Source: Campylobacterales bacterium (lineage in GTDB: Bacteria; Campylobacterota; Campylobacteria; Campylobacterales; QNZT01). Taken from it: a stretch of 55,141 nt of DNA. Shown here in pieces: positions 44,468 through 53,076 of the stretch (position 1 is its first letter; each line of letters begins with the position of its first letter). Where the stretch lies: the NCBI GenBank assembly GCA_027023405.1, contig JALVVN010000006.1, positions 1 to 55,141 on the forward strand, in the 5' to 3' direction. A program made the translations under genes and the position numbers. The notes beneath the pieces are model-generated. The model had not been told where the DNA came from. It worked only from the letters and a program-made list of their open reading frames with translations, and searched no databases.

Positions 44468-45951
44468 TCGATCTCATTGTGCATGACGCCGATAAGTGAG
44501 GGGGAAACATTTTTGATATGTTTATTGACCGCGACGATCGAATTGGGAATATAGAGAAAAAGGTAGGGATTATCGTGCGCAATGAGTGCAAAAATCTTAC
44601 GATAAATTTCACCTACCGCTTTGAGATCAGTCAACTTCTCCGCCTTTTTGATGAGCTGATCAACCTTAGCATTATGATAGTGAACAAAATTAAAGCCCCC
44701 TTTTTTATCCGATTCACTATGCCAGATCGAATAGGCATCGGGCATCAACCCCAACCCCCACCCCAAGATGATCGCTTCAAAATGCCTCGGATTGACCACA
44801 GTATTTAAAAACGCCTGCCACTCCATCGTGCGGATGCGTACTTTGACCCCTGCTTTTTGGAGCTGGTGCTGTATGATCTGCGCCGCGTAAACGCGTATTT
44901 TATTGTTGGAATTGGTGACAAGCTCAAAGGAGAGTGGATGCGAAGCATCATAACCCGCCTCTCTCAAAAGCTTTTTTGCTTCCGCAATATTCTGTTTAGG
45001 TGATCGCACACTCTCATTGTAAGCAAAGGTACCGGGCATAAAGGGACCATTACAGATGCGCGCGTGCCCGAAAAAGAGAATATCAATCAACTCTTGGCGA
45101 TCGAGTGCCAATGAGAGTGCCCGTCGTACTTTCGGATCACGAAATTTGGGATTATTCAAGTTAAACCCCATATAGGTATAGCCGTGTGAGATCTGCTCAT
45201 AGATTGTAAATCTTTGCTTAAAATCTCCATCGATTTGGCGCTCCAACTGCATCGGCGTCAATGATCCCACATCCAGTTTACCCGATTTGAGCATCAAAAA
45301 GGCAGTTGCGGGATCGGGCACAAAGTGATAGGCAAGCTTCTCAATATGAGGTTTATGCTCGTAATAATCAGGGTTGGCAAAGAGATTGATATCTTTTGAA
45401 ATCTCAAATCCTTTGATCGTGTAGCGCCCCGTCCCGATTGGATGGCGGTTGAAGCTACTGGTCATCACATCTTTCTCTTTGGAGAGAATATGTTTGGGAA
45501 CGATAGCACTCATCCAAGTATTGAGCGCTTTAAAATAAGGCTCCTTATAGGTCACTTTGAGCGTCAGCGAATCAAGCACCTCAACCTTTTTTACATAGCG
45601 AAATTCACTCGCATAAGGAGTGAAAATTTTGGGCGAAGTAATCAACTCATAGGTATAACGCACATCCTCCGCACTAAAAGGAATCCCGTCACTCCACTTC
45701 ACCCCTTTTCGTAGATGAAAAAGGATCGTTTGCGGATCCAAAAACTCCCAACTCTTTGCCAGTGCCGGAGCAATCTTGCCATCTTTGTCATACTTCAACA
45801 ACCCGTCAAAAATCCAATCAGCAATCTCACTCGAAGCAGAATCGGTCGCAATCAGCGGATTGAGCTTGGAAGGGTTGGAGGAGATCGCCAGATGGAGTGT
45901 CGAGGCGACAAGTGAGCTAATAAGAGCAAGAGAGAGAAATATTTTTTTCAT
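44452..45951 (-). CDS. ABC transporter peptide-binding protein (SBP family 5)
   Basis: 499 residues with a signal peptide (about 1-18) and the DppA/OppA fold pattern: SNPSKLNPLIATDSASSEIADWIFDGLLKYD, FHLRKGVKWSDGIPFSAEDV, LSLALDRQELIDILFFGHA. Periplasmic receptor for peptides or nickel-peptide chelates. No permease or ATPase genes are adjacent, so it is an orphan. In this phylum SBP-5 proteins can also deliver nickel. Confidence 0.85.
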   Translation of the reverse strand: MKKIFLSLALISSLVASTLHLAISSNPSKLNPLIATDSASSEIADWIFDGLLKYDKDGKIAPALAKSWEFLDPQTILFHLRKGVKWSDGIPFSAEDVRYTYELITSPKIFTPYASEFRYVKKVEVLDSLTLKVTYKEPYFKALNTWMSAIVPKHILSKEKDVMTSSFNRHPIGTGRYTIKGFEISKDINLFANPDYYEHKPHIEKLAYHFVPDPATAFLMLKSGKLDVGSLTPMQLERQIDGDFKQRFTIYEQISHGYTYMGFNLNNPKFRDPKVRRALSLALDRQELIDILFFGHARICNGPFMPGTFAYNESVRSPKQNIAEAKKLLREAGYDASHPLSFELVTNSNNKIRVYAAQIIQHQLQKAGVKVRIRTMEWQAFLNTVVNPRHFEAIILGWGLGLMPDAYSIWHSESDKKGGFNFVHYHNAKVDQLIKKAEKLTDLKAVGEIYRKIFALIAHDNPYLFLYIPNSIVAVNKHIKNVSPSLIGVMHNEIDWIKP

Positions 45952-46020
45952 TGTAGAGAATTATAATCAAGATTATCTTAAAATGGTTCTATTCGATATG
46001 ACATTAAAAGGATTTTAAAT

Positions 46021-46599
46021 ATGTTAAAAAAAATAGTAGTACTTTCACTTCTATCATTACCACTCTGGAGTGCCGAACGCGCATCATTTGGGCTCAATAT
46101 CAACAGTGACGATCTCGAGTTGGAGGGGCGTAGTTCACTTGCCAACCAAACACACTCTTTAGAGTACCGCAACTTCTATATCGACGGTAATTTCATCAAA
46201 GGAAAGGATGACAATCTCTACGGGGCCGGATTTTATGTCGAAAACTCCCCTCAGGGCTACTCCAATCTCACTTTCGGCGTAGGACTTCGTGCGGTTGTAT
46301 CAAGTAATGACAAACTCGATGATACTTTTATCGCCGTACCTATCCAAGTCGATGCCAAAGCAAGAATGTATCTAGGTAATCTTCCCAAAAGTGCTTTAGG
46401 ATTCAAGTTCGCCTATGCCCCCTCTCCCCTCGCTTTTAGTGATGCAGACAGCTACTTTGAGTATCGTATCGAAGTCGATATGCAAGTAATTCCTAATATC
46501 GATGTCTATTTCGGATACCGAAATATTGATACTGACTACAAATCCAAGGATGTGACATTCAACGCATCAGGTTACGCAGGATTTAAATTTCTGTTTTAA
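46021..46599 (+). CDS. YfaZ-like outer-membrane beta-barrel protein
   Basis: 192 residues: signal peptide (about 1-17), then alternating strands, GAGFYVENSPQGYSNLTFGVGLRAVV and VYFGYRNIDTDYKSKDV, ending ...YAGFKFLF with the C-terminal Phe of barrel proteins. The YfaZ family has this length and repeated acidic/aromatic strands. Function unknown. A bidirectional hairpin follows. Confidence 0.65.
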   Translation: MLKKIVVLSLLSLPLWSAERASFGLNINSDDLELEGRSSLANQTHSLEYRNFYIDGNFIKGKDDNLYGAGFYVENSPQGYSNLTFGVGLRAVVSSNDKLDDTFIAVPIQVDAKARMYLGNLPKSALGFKFAYAPSPLAFSDADSYFEYRIEVDMQVIPNIDVYFGYRNIDTDYKSKDVTFNASGYAGFKFLF

Positions 46600-46609
46600 G
46601 GCATTTCTA

Positions 46610-46641
46610 CGGCGCAAAGGCTATTGCGCCGATCTCTTTCT
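46610..46641. terminator. Bidirectional terminator between yfaZ-like and lgt genes
   Basis: CGGCGCAA (46610-46617) pairs with TTGCGCCG (46624-46631) around a 6-nt loop, followed on the plus strand by ATCTCTTTC. The lgt stop lies in the stem. Confidence 0.65.
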
Positions 46642-47436
46642 AAGCACAAAATACAAAATCGCCCCAAAGATCATCATCAAGATCGAAAACTCTTGCCCTT
46701 TGGTCATCCATCCGCCGTATATGTAGCCGATCTGCGGATCAGGCGCACGAAACATCTCCGCGCTAAAACGCGCCAACCCGTAGAGCATCAGATAGATCGA
46801 GATGAGTTGTCCATCAAATCGCTTCTTTTTGCGGATCGCATACATGATCGCAAAGAGGACGATTCCTTCCAAAAAAGCTTCATAGAGTTGTGAGGGGTGC
46901 CGAAGCACACCGTTGACATAAATGCCCCAGCTCACATCGGTCGCCCGTCCGACAAGCTCTTGGTTGAGAAAGTTTCCGATACGACCGAAGACATATCCTG
47001 CCGGAATCGCAACGGCTGCGATATCGAGTAAAAACCATTGGTTGATCTTGTGGCGGTAGCTAAAGAGTGTGGAGGCGATCAAAAAGCCCAAAAGCGCACC
47101 GTGAAAGCTCATCCCCCGTATGCCGACAAAGTGACCGTCGTGAAAGGGGTTAAACATTTGCCAGGGTTGGGTGAGGTATTGAGAAAAGTTGGGTTGATAA
47201 AAGAGCAAATACCCAATCCGCGCCCCGATAATCACCCCCACCTCTACCCAAACGATATAGTTATCAAGCAGACTTTGAGAGATGGGCAGATGATCTTTTT
47301 TGACGATATGTTTCGCCATCATCACACCCACCACCAAAGCCGTCACATACATGATACCGTACCAATGAACTTTAAGTGATCCAAGTGAAAAGGCAATTGG
47401 ATCGAAATGTTCGTAAATATGATTCCAGAAGGTCAT
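46621..47436 (-). CDS. lgt: Prolipoprotein diacylglyceryl transferase
   Basis: 271 residues from the ATG at 47436, which overlaps the upstream stop (ATGA); a longer frame reads into that gene. Polytopic membrane enzyme that adds diacylglycerol from phosphatidylglycerol to the lipobox Cys of prolipoproteins. Landmarks: HWYGIMY, GARIGYLLFY, FHGALLGF, FGRIGNFLNQELVGR and LYGLARFSAEMFR. It would modify the lipoproteins encoded in this window. End of the argF operon. Confidence 0.92.
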   Translation of the reverse strand: MTFWNHIYEHFDPIAFSLGSLKVHWYGIMYVTALVVGVMMAKHIVKKDHLPISQSLLDNYIVWVEVGVIIGARIGYLLFYQPNFSQYLTQPWQMFNPFHDGHFVGIRGMSFHGALLGFLIASTLFSYRHKINQWFLLDIAAVAIPAGYVFGRIGNFLNQELVGRATDVSWGIYVNGVLRHPSQLYEAFLEGIVLFAIMYAIRKKKRFDGQLISIYLMLYGLARFSAEMFRAPDPQIGYIYGGWMTKGQEFSILMMIFGAILYFVLRKRSAQ

Positions 47437-48737
47437 TTGAGTGCCTTTGCGATAAGTTCTAGTGGATTTTGAAAGATGGTATCGACACCTGCATGGTTGA
47501 GCGACTCGCTGATCTGTACCCTGCACGCGCTACACTCTGCCGAAACGATCTGCGCACCACTCTGCTCGATCATTGCCGCCTTGGGTGCGCCGGCAGCTTG
47601 GGCGAGATGAAACTTCTCCGTCTGCATCGTCACACCGCCAAATCCACAACATTTGTTGGGATCGCTCATCTCCGTTAGCGCGTAATTTTTGGAGAGTAGT
47701 TCTCTGGGCTCCTTCCAAATCCCCTGCACTTTTCGTGCGTGACAAGGATCGTGGTAGGTGATGATCTCATCAAACTTTTTGCCCTTCTCTTCCAGTAGAT
47801 CAGCGAGATGCGTCTCTTTGTGTAGCCACTCTGTCGCCATATGGATCTTTTCACTAAGCTTTTTCGCCCGTTTTTCAAGTTCGGGTAGGTTGCGATTTTT
47901 GAAAAAGATCTCCCAGTCGTGCTTGATCATCGCCGAACAGGTCGCTTCGGGGATCAACATCGCATCGATCTCATCGAAAAAGCTCTCAAAATAGTCAATA
48001 TTTTTGCGTGTCATATACTCCACGGTTCCAAAATCACCGGTAAAGTATGCCGGCGCACCACAACAGAGTTGCGCTTTGGGAATGAAGATCTCAATATTGA
48101 GCGCTTGGAGAATTTCGACCAAACTTTTGCCGATCCCCTCATAGTTGTAATTCCCTAAACACCCGATGAAAATAGCCACTTTTTTGGGCTTGGAGGGTTG
48201 ATCGCCTTGGGGGACGGGGATATGCTCGGGGTAGCTGTTGAGAAAGCTTTTTTTCATGAGTGAAGGGATCAACCGTCCCTTTTTCATCAACGGCAGTGAA
48301 AATCTCGCCTTGAGTCCTCGCCCCTTCTCATCCATACTAAAGGCGCAAGTCTTGAACATAAAGCCAAATTTCATCACCAAATCCATGATCTTGCGGTTTC
48401 TAAGCAAAAAGAAAAAGCCCTTTTTAAACCACGCGATCCCGTATTTGTCGGCGATATCGGCACGCACCTCTTCGATCACCATATCGGTCGGCAGAGAGTT
48501 GGGGCAGACATCAACACAGTTGGTACACAAAAAGCAACTCTCAAAGATATTTTTCGCCTCTTTATCGAGAGTGAGATTGCCCTTTTGGTACTGTCCTAGC
48601 AGTTCGATAAAACCCCGTGGAGAAGTGACCTCATCGCTATTGATATCGTGGATCGTACAAACTGGAATACACTTTCCACACTTGATACAAGCTTCACTCG
48701 TGGCACTAAAGTTAAATATTTCCTCTTTCTTGCTCAT
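47433..48737 (-). CDS. (Fe-S)-binding oxidoreductase subunit, GlcF/HdrD-like
   Basis: 434 residues: two ferredoxin motifs C17-x2-C20-x2-C23-x3-C27 and C68-x2-C71-x2-C74-x3-C78, followed by two CCG domains (LCCGAPAYF about 225, KCCGFGGVTMQTEKFHL about 370). The family includes the iron-sulfur subunits of glycolate, lactate and glycerol-3-phosphate oxidation. No flavoprotein dehydrogenase gene is adjacent, so the donor is unknown. It abuts hemN and overlaps lgt by 4 nt. Confidence 0.82.
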   Translation of the reverse strand: MSKKEEIFNFSATSEACIKCGKCIPVCTIHDINSDEVTSPRGFIELLGQYQKGNLTLDKEAKNIFESCFLCTNCVDVCPNSLPTDMVIEEVRADIADKYGIAWFKKGFFFLLRNRKIMDLVMKFGFMFKTCAFSMDEKGRGLKARFSLPLMKKGRLIPSLMKKSFLNSYPEHIPVPQGDQPSKPKKVAIFIGCLGNYNYEGIGKSLVEILQALNIEIFIPKAQLCCGAPAYFTGDFGTVEYMTRKNIDYFESFFDEIDAMLIPEATCSAMIKHDWEIFFKNRNLPELEKRAKKLSEKIHMATEWLHKETHLADLLEEKGKKFDEIITYHDPCHARKVQGIWKEPRELLSKNYALTEMSDPNKCCGFGGVTMQTEKFHLAQAAGAPKAAMIEQSGAQIVSAECSACRVQISESLNHAGVDTIFQNPLELIAKALK

Positions 48738-50105
48738 CTACACCGTCTTTGAAAAGCTTTTTTGATTGCCTTGAAATTTATGCATATAGGCATCAAAGGG
48801 CATTGAAATATTTCGGATCAGCATCGCACCCGTCGCATCGGTTGCGATCTCTTTATCGCTTATCGTCACAAGCCCCTCATCTTGAAACGCCTGAAGCTCA
48901 TCTATCGCCTCTTTGAAGTAGTCAAAAAAATCGATCCCAAACGCCTTTTCAATCCGCGGGATATTGAGCTTGAAGTTACTCATAAGCTCCATAATGACCG
49001 CTTTTCGAATGAGATCATCTTGGGTGAGTTTGACTCCTCTTTCAGTTGGAAGTTCACCCCGATCAAGCGCCTCTTCATACGATCGCATATCTTTAAAATT
49101 TTGGACATAGTGGCTCCTCCCCTCACCGATACTTGTCAGCCCGATCCCGATAAGATCGGCACCGCCCTTGGTGGTATAGCCTTGGAAGTTTCGGTGTAGT
49201 TCACCCTTTTCGATCGCCAAAAAGAGTTCATCTTCAGGTTTGGCAAAGTGATCCATCCCCACCATTTTGTAGCCGTTTTGCTCAAAAAAGTCGATCGTGT
49301 ATTGCAAGATCTCTAGTTTAGTTTTGGGACTAGGAAGTGTCGTCTCATCGATCTTGCGCATCGTCTTTTTGAGCCACGGTACATGCGCGTAGTTAAAGAC
49401 GGCGAAGCGATCGGCATCAAGTTTTCGTGCCAAGCTTAGTGTCTTTTGAAAGCTTTCAAAGGTTTGGTAGGGGAGTCCGTAGATGAGATCGACATTGACC
49501 GACGCGATCCCCGCCTCTCGTGCTATATCGATTGCACCCTGTGTGATCTCATAGGGTTGAATACGATGCACCGCCTCTTGAACCTTTGGATCAAAATCCT
49601 GCACACCGAAGCTAATGCGGTTAAATCCCCCCTCTTTGAGTGAACGCATATGCTCTGTGGTAAAAAATCTGGGATCGATCTCACAACTGATCTCGGCATC
49701 TTTGGCGAAATTTGGGAAATAGGATTGAATAAGGCGAATCACCTCCAAAAGCTGTTCAGGCGTAAAGAAGGTCGGTGTACCGCCCCCAAAGTGCATCTGT
49801 ATCACCTCTCGCTTTGTGTCAAGATACTTAGAGAGAATCTCCATCTCCTTTTTAAGGTAGTCGATATAGCGGATCTTCTTCTCCTCTTTGGAAGTAAAGA
49901 CGACATTGCACCCGCAAAAGTAGCACGCGGATCGACAAAAAGGGAGATGAAAATAGAGCGAAAGCGGTGTGGCGCTATCTTGGGCTTGAAGCTCTTTGAT
50001 GTAAGCATCTTTATCAAATGCCTCATCAAACTCTAGTGCGGTCGGATAACTGGTATAACGGGGTCCGGGTTTGGAGTATTTGGTAAATCGTTCGAAATCT
50101 ATCAC
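48738..50105 (-). CDS. hemN: Oxygen-independent coproporphyrinogen III dehydrogenase
   Basis: 455 residues, same length as E. coli HemN. Radical-SAM cluster Cys at C57-x3-C61-x2-C64-x-C66; SKPGPRYTSYPTA at the start, MHFGGGTPTFFTPEQL, EIDPRFFT, SFGVQDFDPKVQ and VNVDLIYGLPYQT. Decarboxylates coproporphyrinogen III for haem synthesis without oxygen. Overlaps the UPF0763 gene by 4 nt. hemN-UPF0763-argF is also the order recalled from C. jejuni. Confidence 0.95.
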   Translation of the reverse strand: MIDFERFTKYSKPGPRYTSYPTALEFDEAFDKDAYIKELQAQDSATPLSLYFHLPFCRSACYFCGCNVVFTSKEEKKIRYIDYLKKEMEILSKYLDTKREVIQMHFGGGTPTFFTPEQLLEVIRLIQSYFPNFAKDAEISCEIDPRFFTTEHMRSLKEGGFNRISFGVQDFDPKVQEAVHRIQPYEITQGAIDIAREAGIASVNVDLIYGLPYQTFESFQKTLSLARKLDADRFAVFNYAHVPWLKKTMRKIDETTLPSPKTKLEILQYTIDFFEQNGYKMVGMDHFAKPEDELFLAIEKGELHRNFQGYTTKGGADLIGIGLTSIGEGRSHYVQNFKDMRSYEEALDRGELPTERGVKLTQDDLIRKAVIMELMSNFKLNIPRIEKAFGIDFFDYFKEAIDELQAFQDEGLVTISDKEIATDATGAMLIRNISMPFDAYMHKFQGNQKSFSKTV

Positions 50106-50623
50106 TGGTTTTCCTGCTTGTTTTCAATCGCGGTGATGGGGTAAAAATCTTTGAGATTGATAAAGAGATTGGGGTGCTTTTGTTTGATATCTTTAATCAA
50201 TTTATCAAGATCAATGCTGATGGGCTGATTGTTCTCCTGTTTGGCAAGCTTGCGGATCTCATCCATCGCTACCACCCAGACATCATCGAAATCTTGGGGA
50301 ATATTTTGCCAAATCGTCTTTTCAAGTTTCAGATCAAAGTTCTCTTTTTGCACACTTTTGAGGATATTGATCATTTGATTAAACGCCTCTAGCGGTATAA
50401 ACGCATACGCCTTTTTATCATTATCCTCTTCGATCGCAAACCACGGATCCTCCTCTTTGGGATTGCCCGATTCTAGATGGAGCTCTTTGACCTTGGGATC
50501 GTCGGTACTTTTGATCGAAAAGAGCGCTTTGTCACTCTCATCGAGTCCGAGCGATTTGGAGAGTGTATCGATCTTTTTAATTAAAAGTGCTTTTTTGTCG
50601 TTCCTGTTTTGTTTCTCTTCCAT
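50102..50623 (-). CDS. UPF0763 (DUF2603) family protein
   Basis: 173 residues, cytoplasmic and acidic, with a Lys/Glu-rich N-terminus and a globular middle (PWFAIEEDNDKKAYAFIPLEAFNQMINIL, about 67-95). Conserved across Campylobacterota between hemN and argF; function unknown. It begins 2 nt after argF ends and overlaps hemN by 4 nt. Confidence 0.75.
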   Translation of the reverse strand: MEEKQNRNDKKALLIKKIDTLSKSLGLDESDKALFSIKSTDDPKVKELHLESGNPKEEDPWFAIEEDNDKKAYAFIPLEAFNQMINILKSVQKENFDLKLEKTIWQNIPQDFDDVWVVAMDEIRKLAKQENNQPISIDLDKLIKDIKQKHPNLFINLKDFYPITAIENKQENQ

Positions 50624-50625
50624 TT

Positions 50626-51549
50626 TTAGCTCCTTTGACGATCGAGATAGACCATTATACCCTTTTGTGCATGAAGTCTATTTTCCGCCTCTTCAAAAAT
50701 GGTATCGGCGTGCTTCTCAAATACCGCTTCACTCACTTCATATCCTCGATAAGCCGGCAGGCAGTGCAAAAAGATTGCATCCTCTTTAGCTAGACGCATC
50801 AACTCCTCATCGACGATAAATCCGGCAAAATCCTCAACCCGTTTTGCCTTCTCCTCCTCTTGCCCCATTGAGATCCATGTATCGGTCGTGACGACATCCA
50901 CATCACGAATCGCCTCTTTGGGATTGTGAAAAAAGGTGATCTTCGCACCTGTTTGCGCTGCTAAACTTAGCGTCTCACGCTGAACAACATCGTCTGCCTC
51001 ATATCCAACAGGAGAAGCGATATTGAGCGTCCAACCCATTTTGGCGACCAGCCACATCCATGAGTGGGTCATATTGTTTCCGTCACCGATGTAGGCGATA
51101 GTAGGATTTTGATCTTTGCCATGCTCAATAAGCGTCATCAAATCCGCCATCAACTGCACCGGATGGTAGAGATCGGTCAAACCGTTGATCACGGGGACTT
51201 TGGAGTATTTTGCAAACTCCTCCAACCCCTCTTGAGAAAAGGTGCGGATCATCACCATATCGACCATTCGACTCACCACCCGTGCGGTATCTTTCATCGG
51301 TTCTCCACGCCCTAACTGAATGTCTTTGGATGAGAGAAAAAGCGCGTGACCCCCTAGCTGATACATCCCTACTTCAAAGCTCACTCTCGTTCTCGTAGAA
51401 CTCTTTTCAAAGATCATTGCTAATGTTTGGTTCGCCAACTCATGCCTAATCTTACCCGCTTTTTGGTCGCGCTTAAGCTCAAAAGCGAGATCAATCATCT
51501 CCATGATCTCCGCTTTGCTAAAATCTTTGAGCGTTAAAAAGTGTCGCAT
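50626..51549 (-). CDS. argF: Ornithine carbamoyltransferase
   Basis: 307 residues. Carbamoyl-phosphate site STRTR at 51-55, [14 protein letters not shown], and ornithine loop [10 protein letters not shown] near 262. Converts ornithine to citrulline for arginine synthesis. First gene of the argF-UPF0763-hemN-FeS-lgt unit. Confidence 0.96.
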   Translation of the reverse strand: MRHFLTLKDFSKAEIMEMIDLAFELKRDQKAGKIRHELANQTLAMIFEKSSTRTRVSFEVGMYQLGGHALFLSSKDIQLGRGEPMKDTARVVSRMVDMVMIRTFSQEGLEEFAKYSKVPVINGLTDLYHPVQLMADLMTLIEHGKDQNPTIAYIGDGNNMTHSWMWLVAKMGWTLNIASPVGYEADDVVQRETLSLAAQTGAKITFFHNPKEAIRDVDVVTTDTWISMGQEEEKAKRVEDFAGFIVDEELMRLAKEDAIFLHCLPAYRGYEVSEAVFEKHADTIFEEAENRLHAQKGIMVYLDRQRS

Positions 51550-51725
51550 CTCTTCATCCTTTTTTATTAGGGTTGATTTTTTAAGAAACGAATATTTTAT
51601 CTAAATTTTAGAGTTTTGGCAAATAGGTAACAACCTAAAAAATAATGCACCTCTTAGTATAAAACAAGAGTAAACAATAGTTAACCTTTGACGATACTAT
51701 GTCATCCACGAAAAGGAGCAACAAT

Positions 51726-52847
51726 ATGGCAAGAGTTTTATACAGTGCAAAAGATGGGAATAATCAAAATATCGAGGGTTTTATTGATGCGCTCAACAAC
51801 ACAGAAGCGATCGAACTTTTGAAATCTCAAGGGTTGGATCAGATTAAACTTCACGCAGATGCATCTTTGTTTGATCAAGAGACAGAAAGCATCTCATGGC
51901 TTGATCAAAAAAAACAGAGTAAGATAGCCCGAAAACAGCTCCAGATCCAAAAAACCAAACTCTCATTCAGTGGATATTTCGCCGATCTTTTACAATCGAG
52001 TCTTATCCCGATTGCCGTAGGTGCGGGTATCACCTATTGGGGGTATGTGGAGCAAAGTTATATTTGGGCTTCGATCGGTACGATTACGGCATTTGCCCTA
52101 CCCTTTTTCGGACTCTGGAACTATCGCGTCGCCCGCAACTTTGATACACTCGTCAAATCCTACGCCTACGGTGAATGGGACGAAGCAATCGAACTAGCAA
52201 CGACTCTTAAAAAGCAGTCAAAAATGCCGAATCTACAACTCTATGCCGATACGATCATCGCGAGATACAAGGCAAAAGAGGGAGATTTGAACACAGCTGT
52301 CAAGATCCTTCAATCGCACAAAAGTTACCTCGATCAGAAACCGGGACTCTACCAATCCAAACTCGCTTCACTCTACTTTTCTGCAGGTGAATATGAAAAA
52401 TTTTGCTACCACCACAAAATGGCGTATGAAGAGTCCAAACAGTCACCGATGCTCTCAGACTGGATGTTGGCGGAGGTGATGGTAGGTGATCACACAATCG
52501 TTGATCAATATATCGATCAAATCGCCATCGAAGAGCTTCCTCAATATGGCGTGCCTTATATCGACTTTATCAAAGGGTATGCACGCTACAAAGAGGGAAA
52601 ACTCTCCGAAGCCAAAGGCTATCTTGAGAGTGCACTGGAGGGATTTTTAGAGTATCAAGAAAATCCAGCGGTTTGGACGATCTTGGCTCTAAATTGCGCA
52701 GTGTATGCACTTACGCTCTATGATTTGAGTGAAACAGCAGAGGCGAAGGCGCAAATCAATGAGGGGGTAGAGCAAATCATGACGGAGCATGGGGATAAAA
52801 AATTGCTAGAGGAGCTGAGGAAGCGGTTTGCGCCGAGGTTTGGCTGA
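51726..52847 (+). CDS. GspF/PilC-like N-terminal domain plus membrane and TPR-like repeat protein
   Basis: 373 residues from ATG 51726 (AAGGAG 8 nt upstream; an in-frame ATG at 51699 has no site). The first about 45 residues (ARVLYSAKDGNNQNIEGFIDA...EAIELLKSQGL) look like the N-terminal domain of type II secretion/type IV pilus GspF/PilC proteins, but no GspF core follows. Two hydrophobic segments (about 93-111 and 118-136) form a membrane hairpin, then TPR-like helical repeats run to the end (EWDEAIELATTL, GDLNTAVKILQSH, GKLSEAKGYLESALEGF, ETAEAKAQINEGVEQI). No named family recognised; probably a membrane-anchored assembly or scaffold protein. Confidence 0.65.
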   Translation: MARVLYSAKDGNNQNIEGFIDALNNTEAIELLKSQGLDQIKLHADASLFDQETESISWLDQKKQSKIARKQLQIQKTKLSFSGYFADLLQSSLIPIAVGAGITYWGYVEQSYIWASIGTITAFALPFFGLWNYRVARNFDTLVKSYAYGEWDEAIELATTLKKQSKMPNLQLYADTIIARYKAKEGDLNTAVKILQSHKSYLDQKPGLYQSKLASLYFSAGEYEKFCYHHKMAYEESKQSPMLSDWMLAEVMVGDHTIVDQYIDQIAIEELPQYGVPYIDFIKGYARYKEGKLSEAKGYLESALEGFLEYQENPAVWTILALNCAVYALTLYDLSETAEAKAQINEGVEQIMTEHGDKKLLEELRKRFAPRFG

Positions 52848-52930
52848 AAGTAGACGAAGCATCCACTGCTATAATCTTCATTATGAAGTTATGGCTTAGA
52901 AGATATTTACAATATGATAGCAAACCGAAT

Positions 52931-53044
52931 ATGCAAGTGATAGAATTGCTTTGACCGACATTTATACTGGCAATCGTGCTTGTCTATATCCATACCATAT
53001 TTGGCGTAGAGATCATCCGCAGAGGGGTGAACTTTACTGATCTT
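52931..53044 (+). pseudogene. Decayed N-terminus of a metal ABC transporter permease
   Basis: Frame 2 reads MQVIELL, stop (TGA at 52952), then PTFILAIVLVYIHTIFGV and EIIRRGVNFTDLAIS. The pattern resembles the start of ZnuB/ABC-3 permeases, where a Trp (TGG) is usual at the TGA position and xRRGVIFxDLALAQ follows. The frame then degenerates into the end of the convergent permease gene. Similarity is judged by eye. Confidence 0.45.
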
Positions 53045-53076
53045 GCCATCAGTGTGGCATTTTTTAGAGGTGCCCT

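Noticed and set aside
47437-47526. Longer start for lgt
   Set aside because: The added residues are the upstream FeS-protein gene read out of frame; ATG 47436 overlaps its stop (ATGA).
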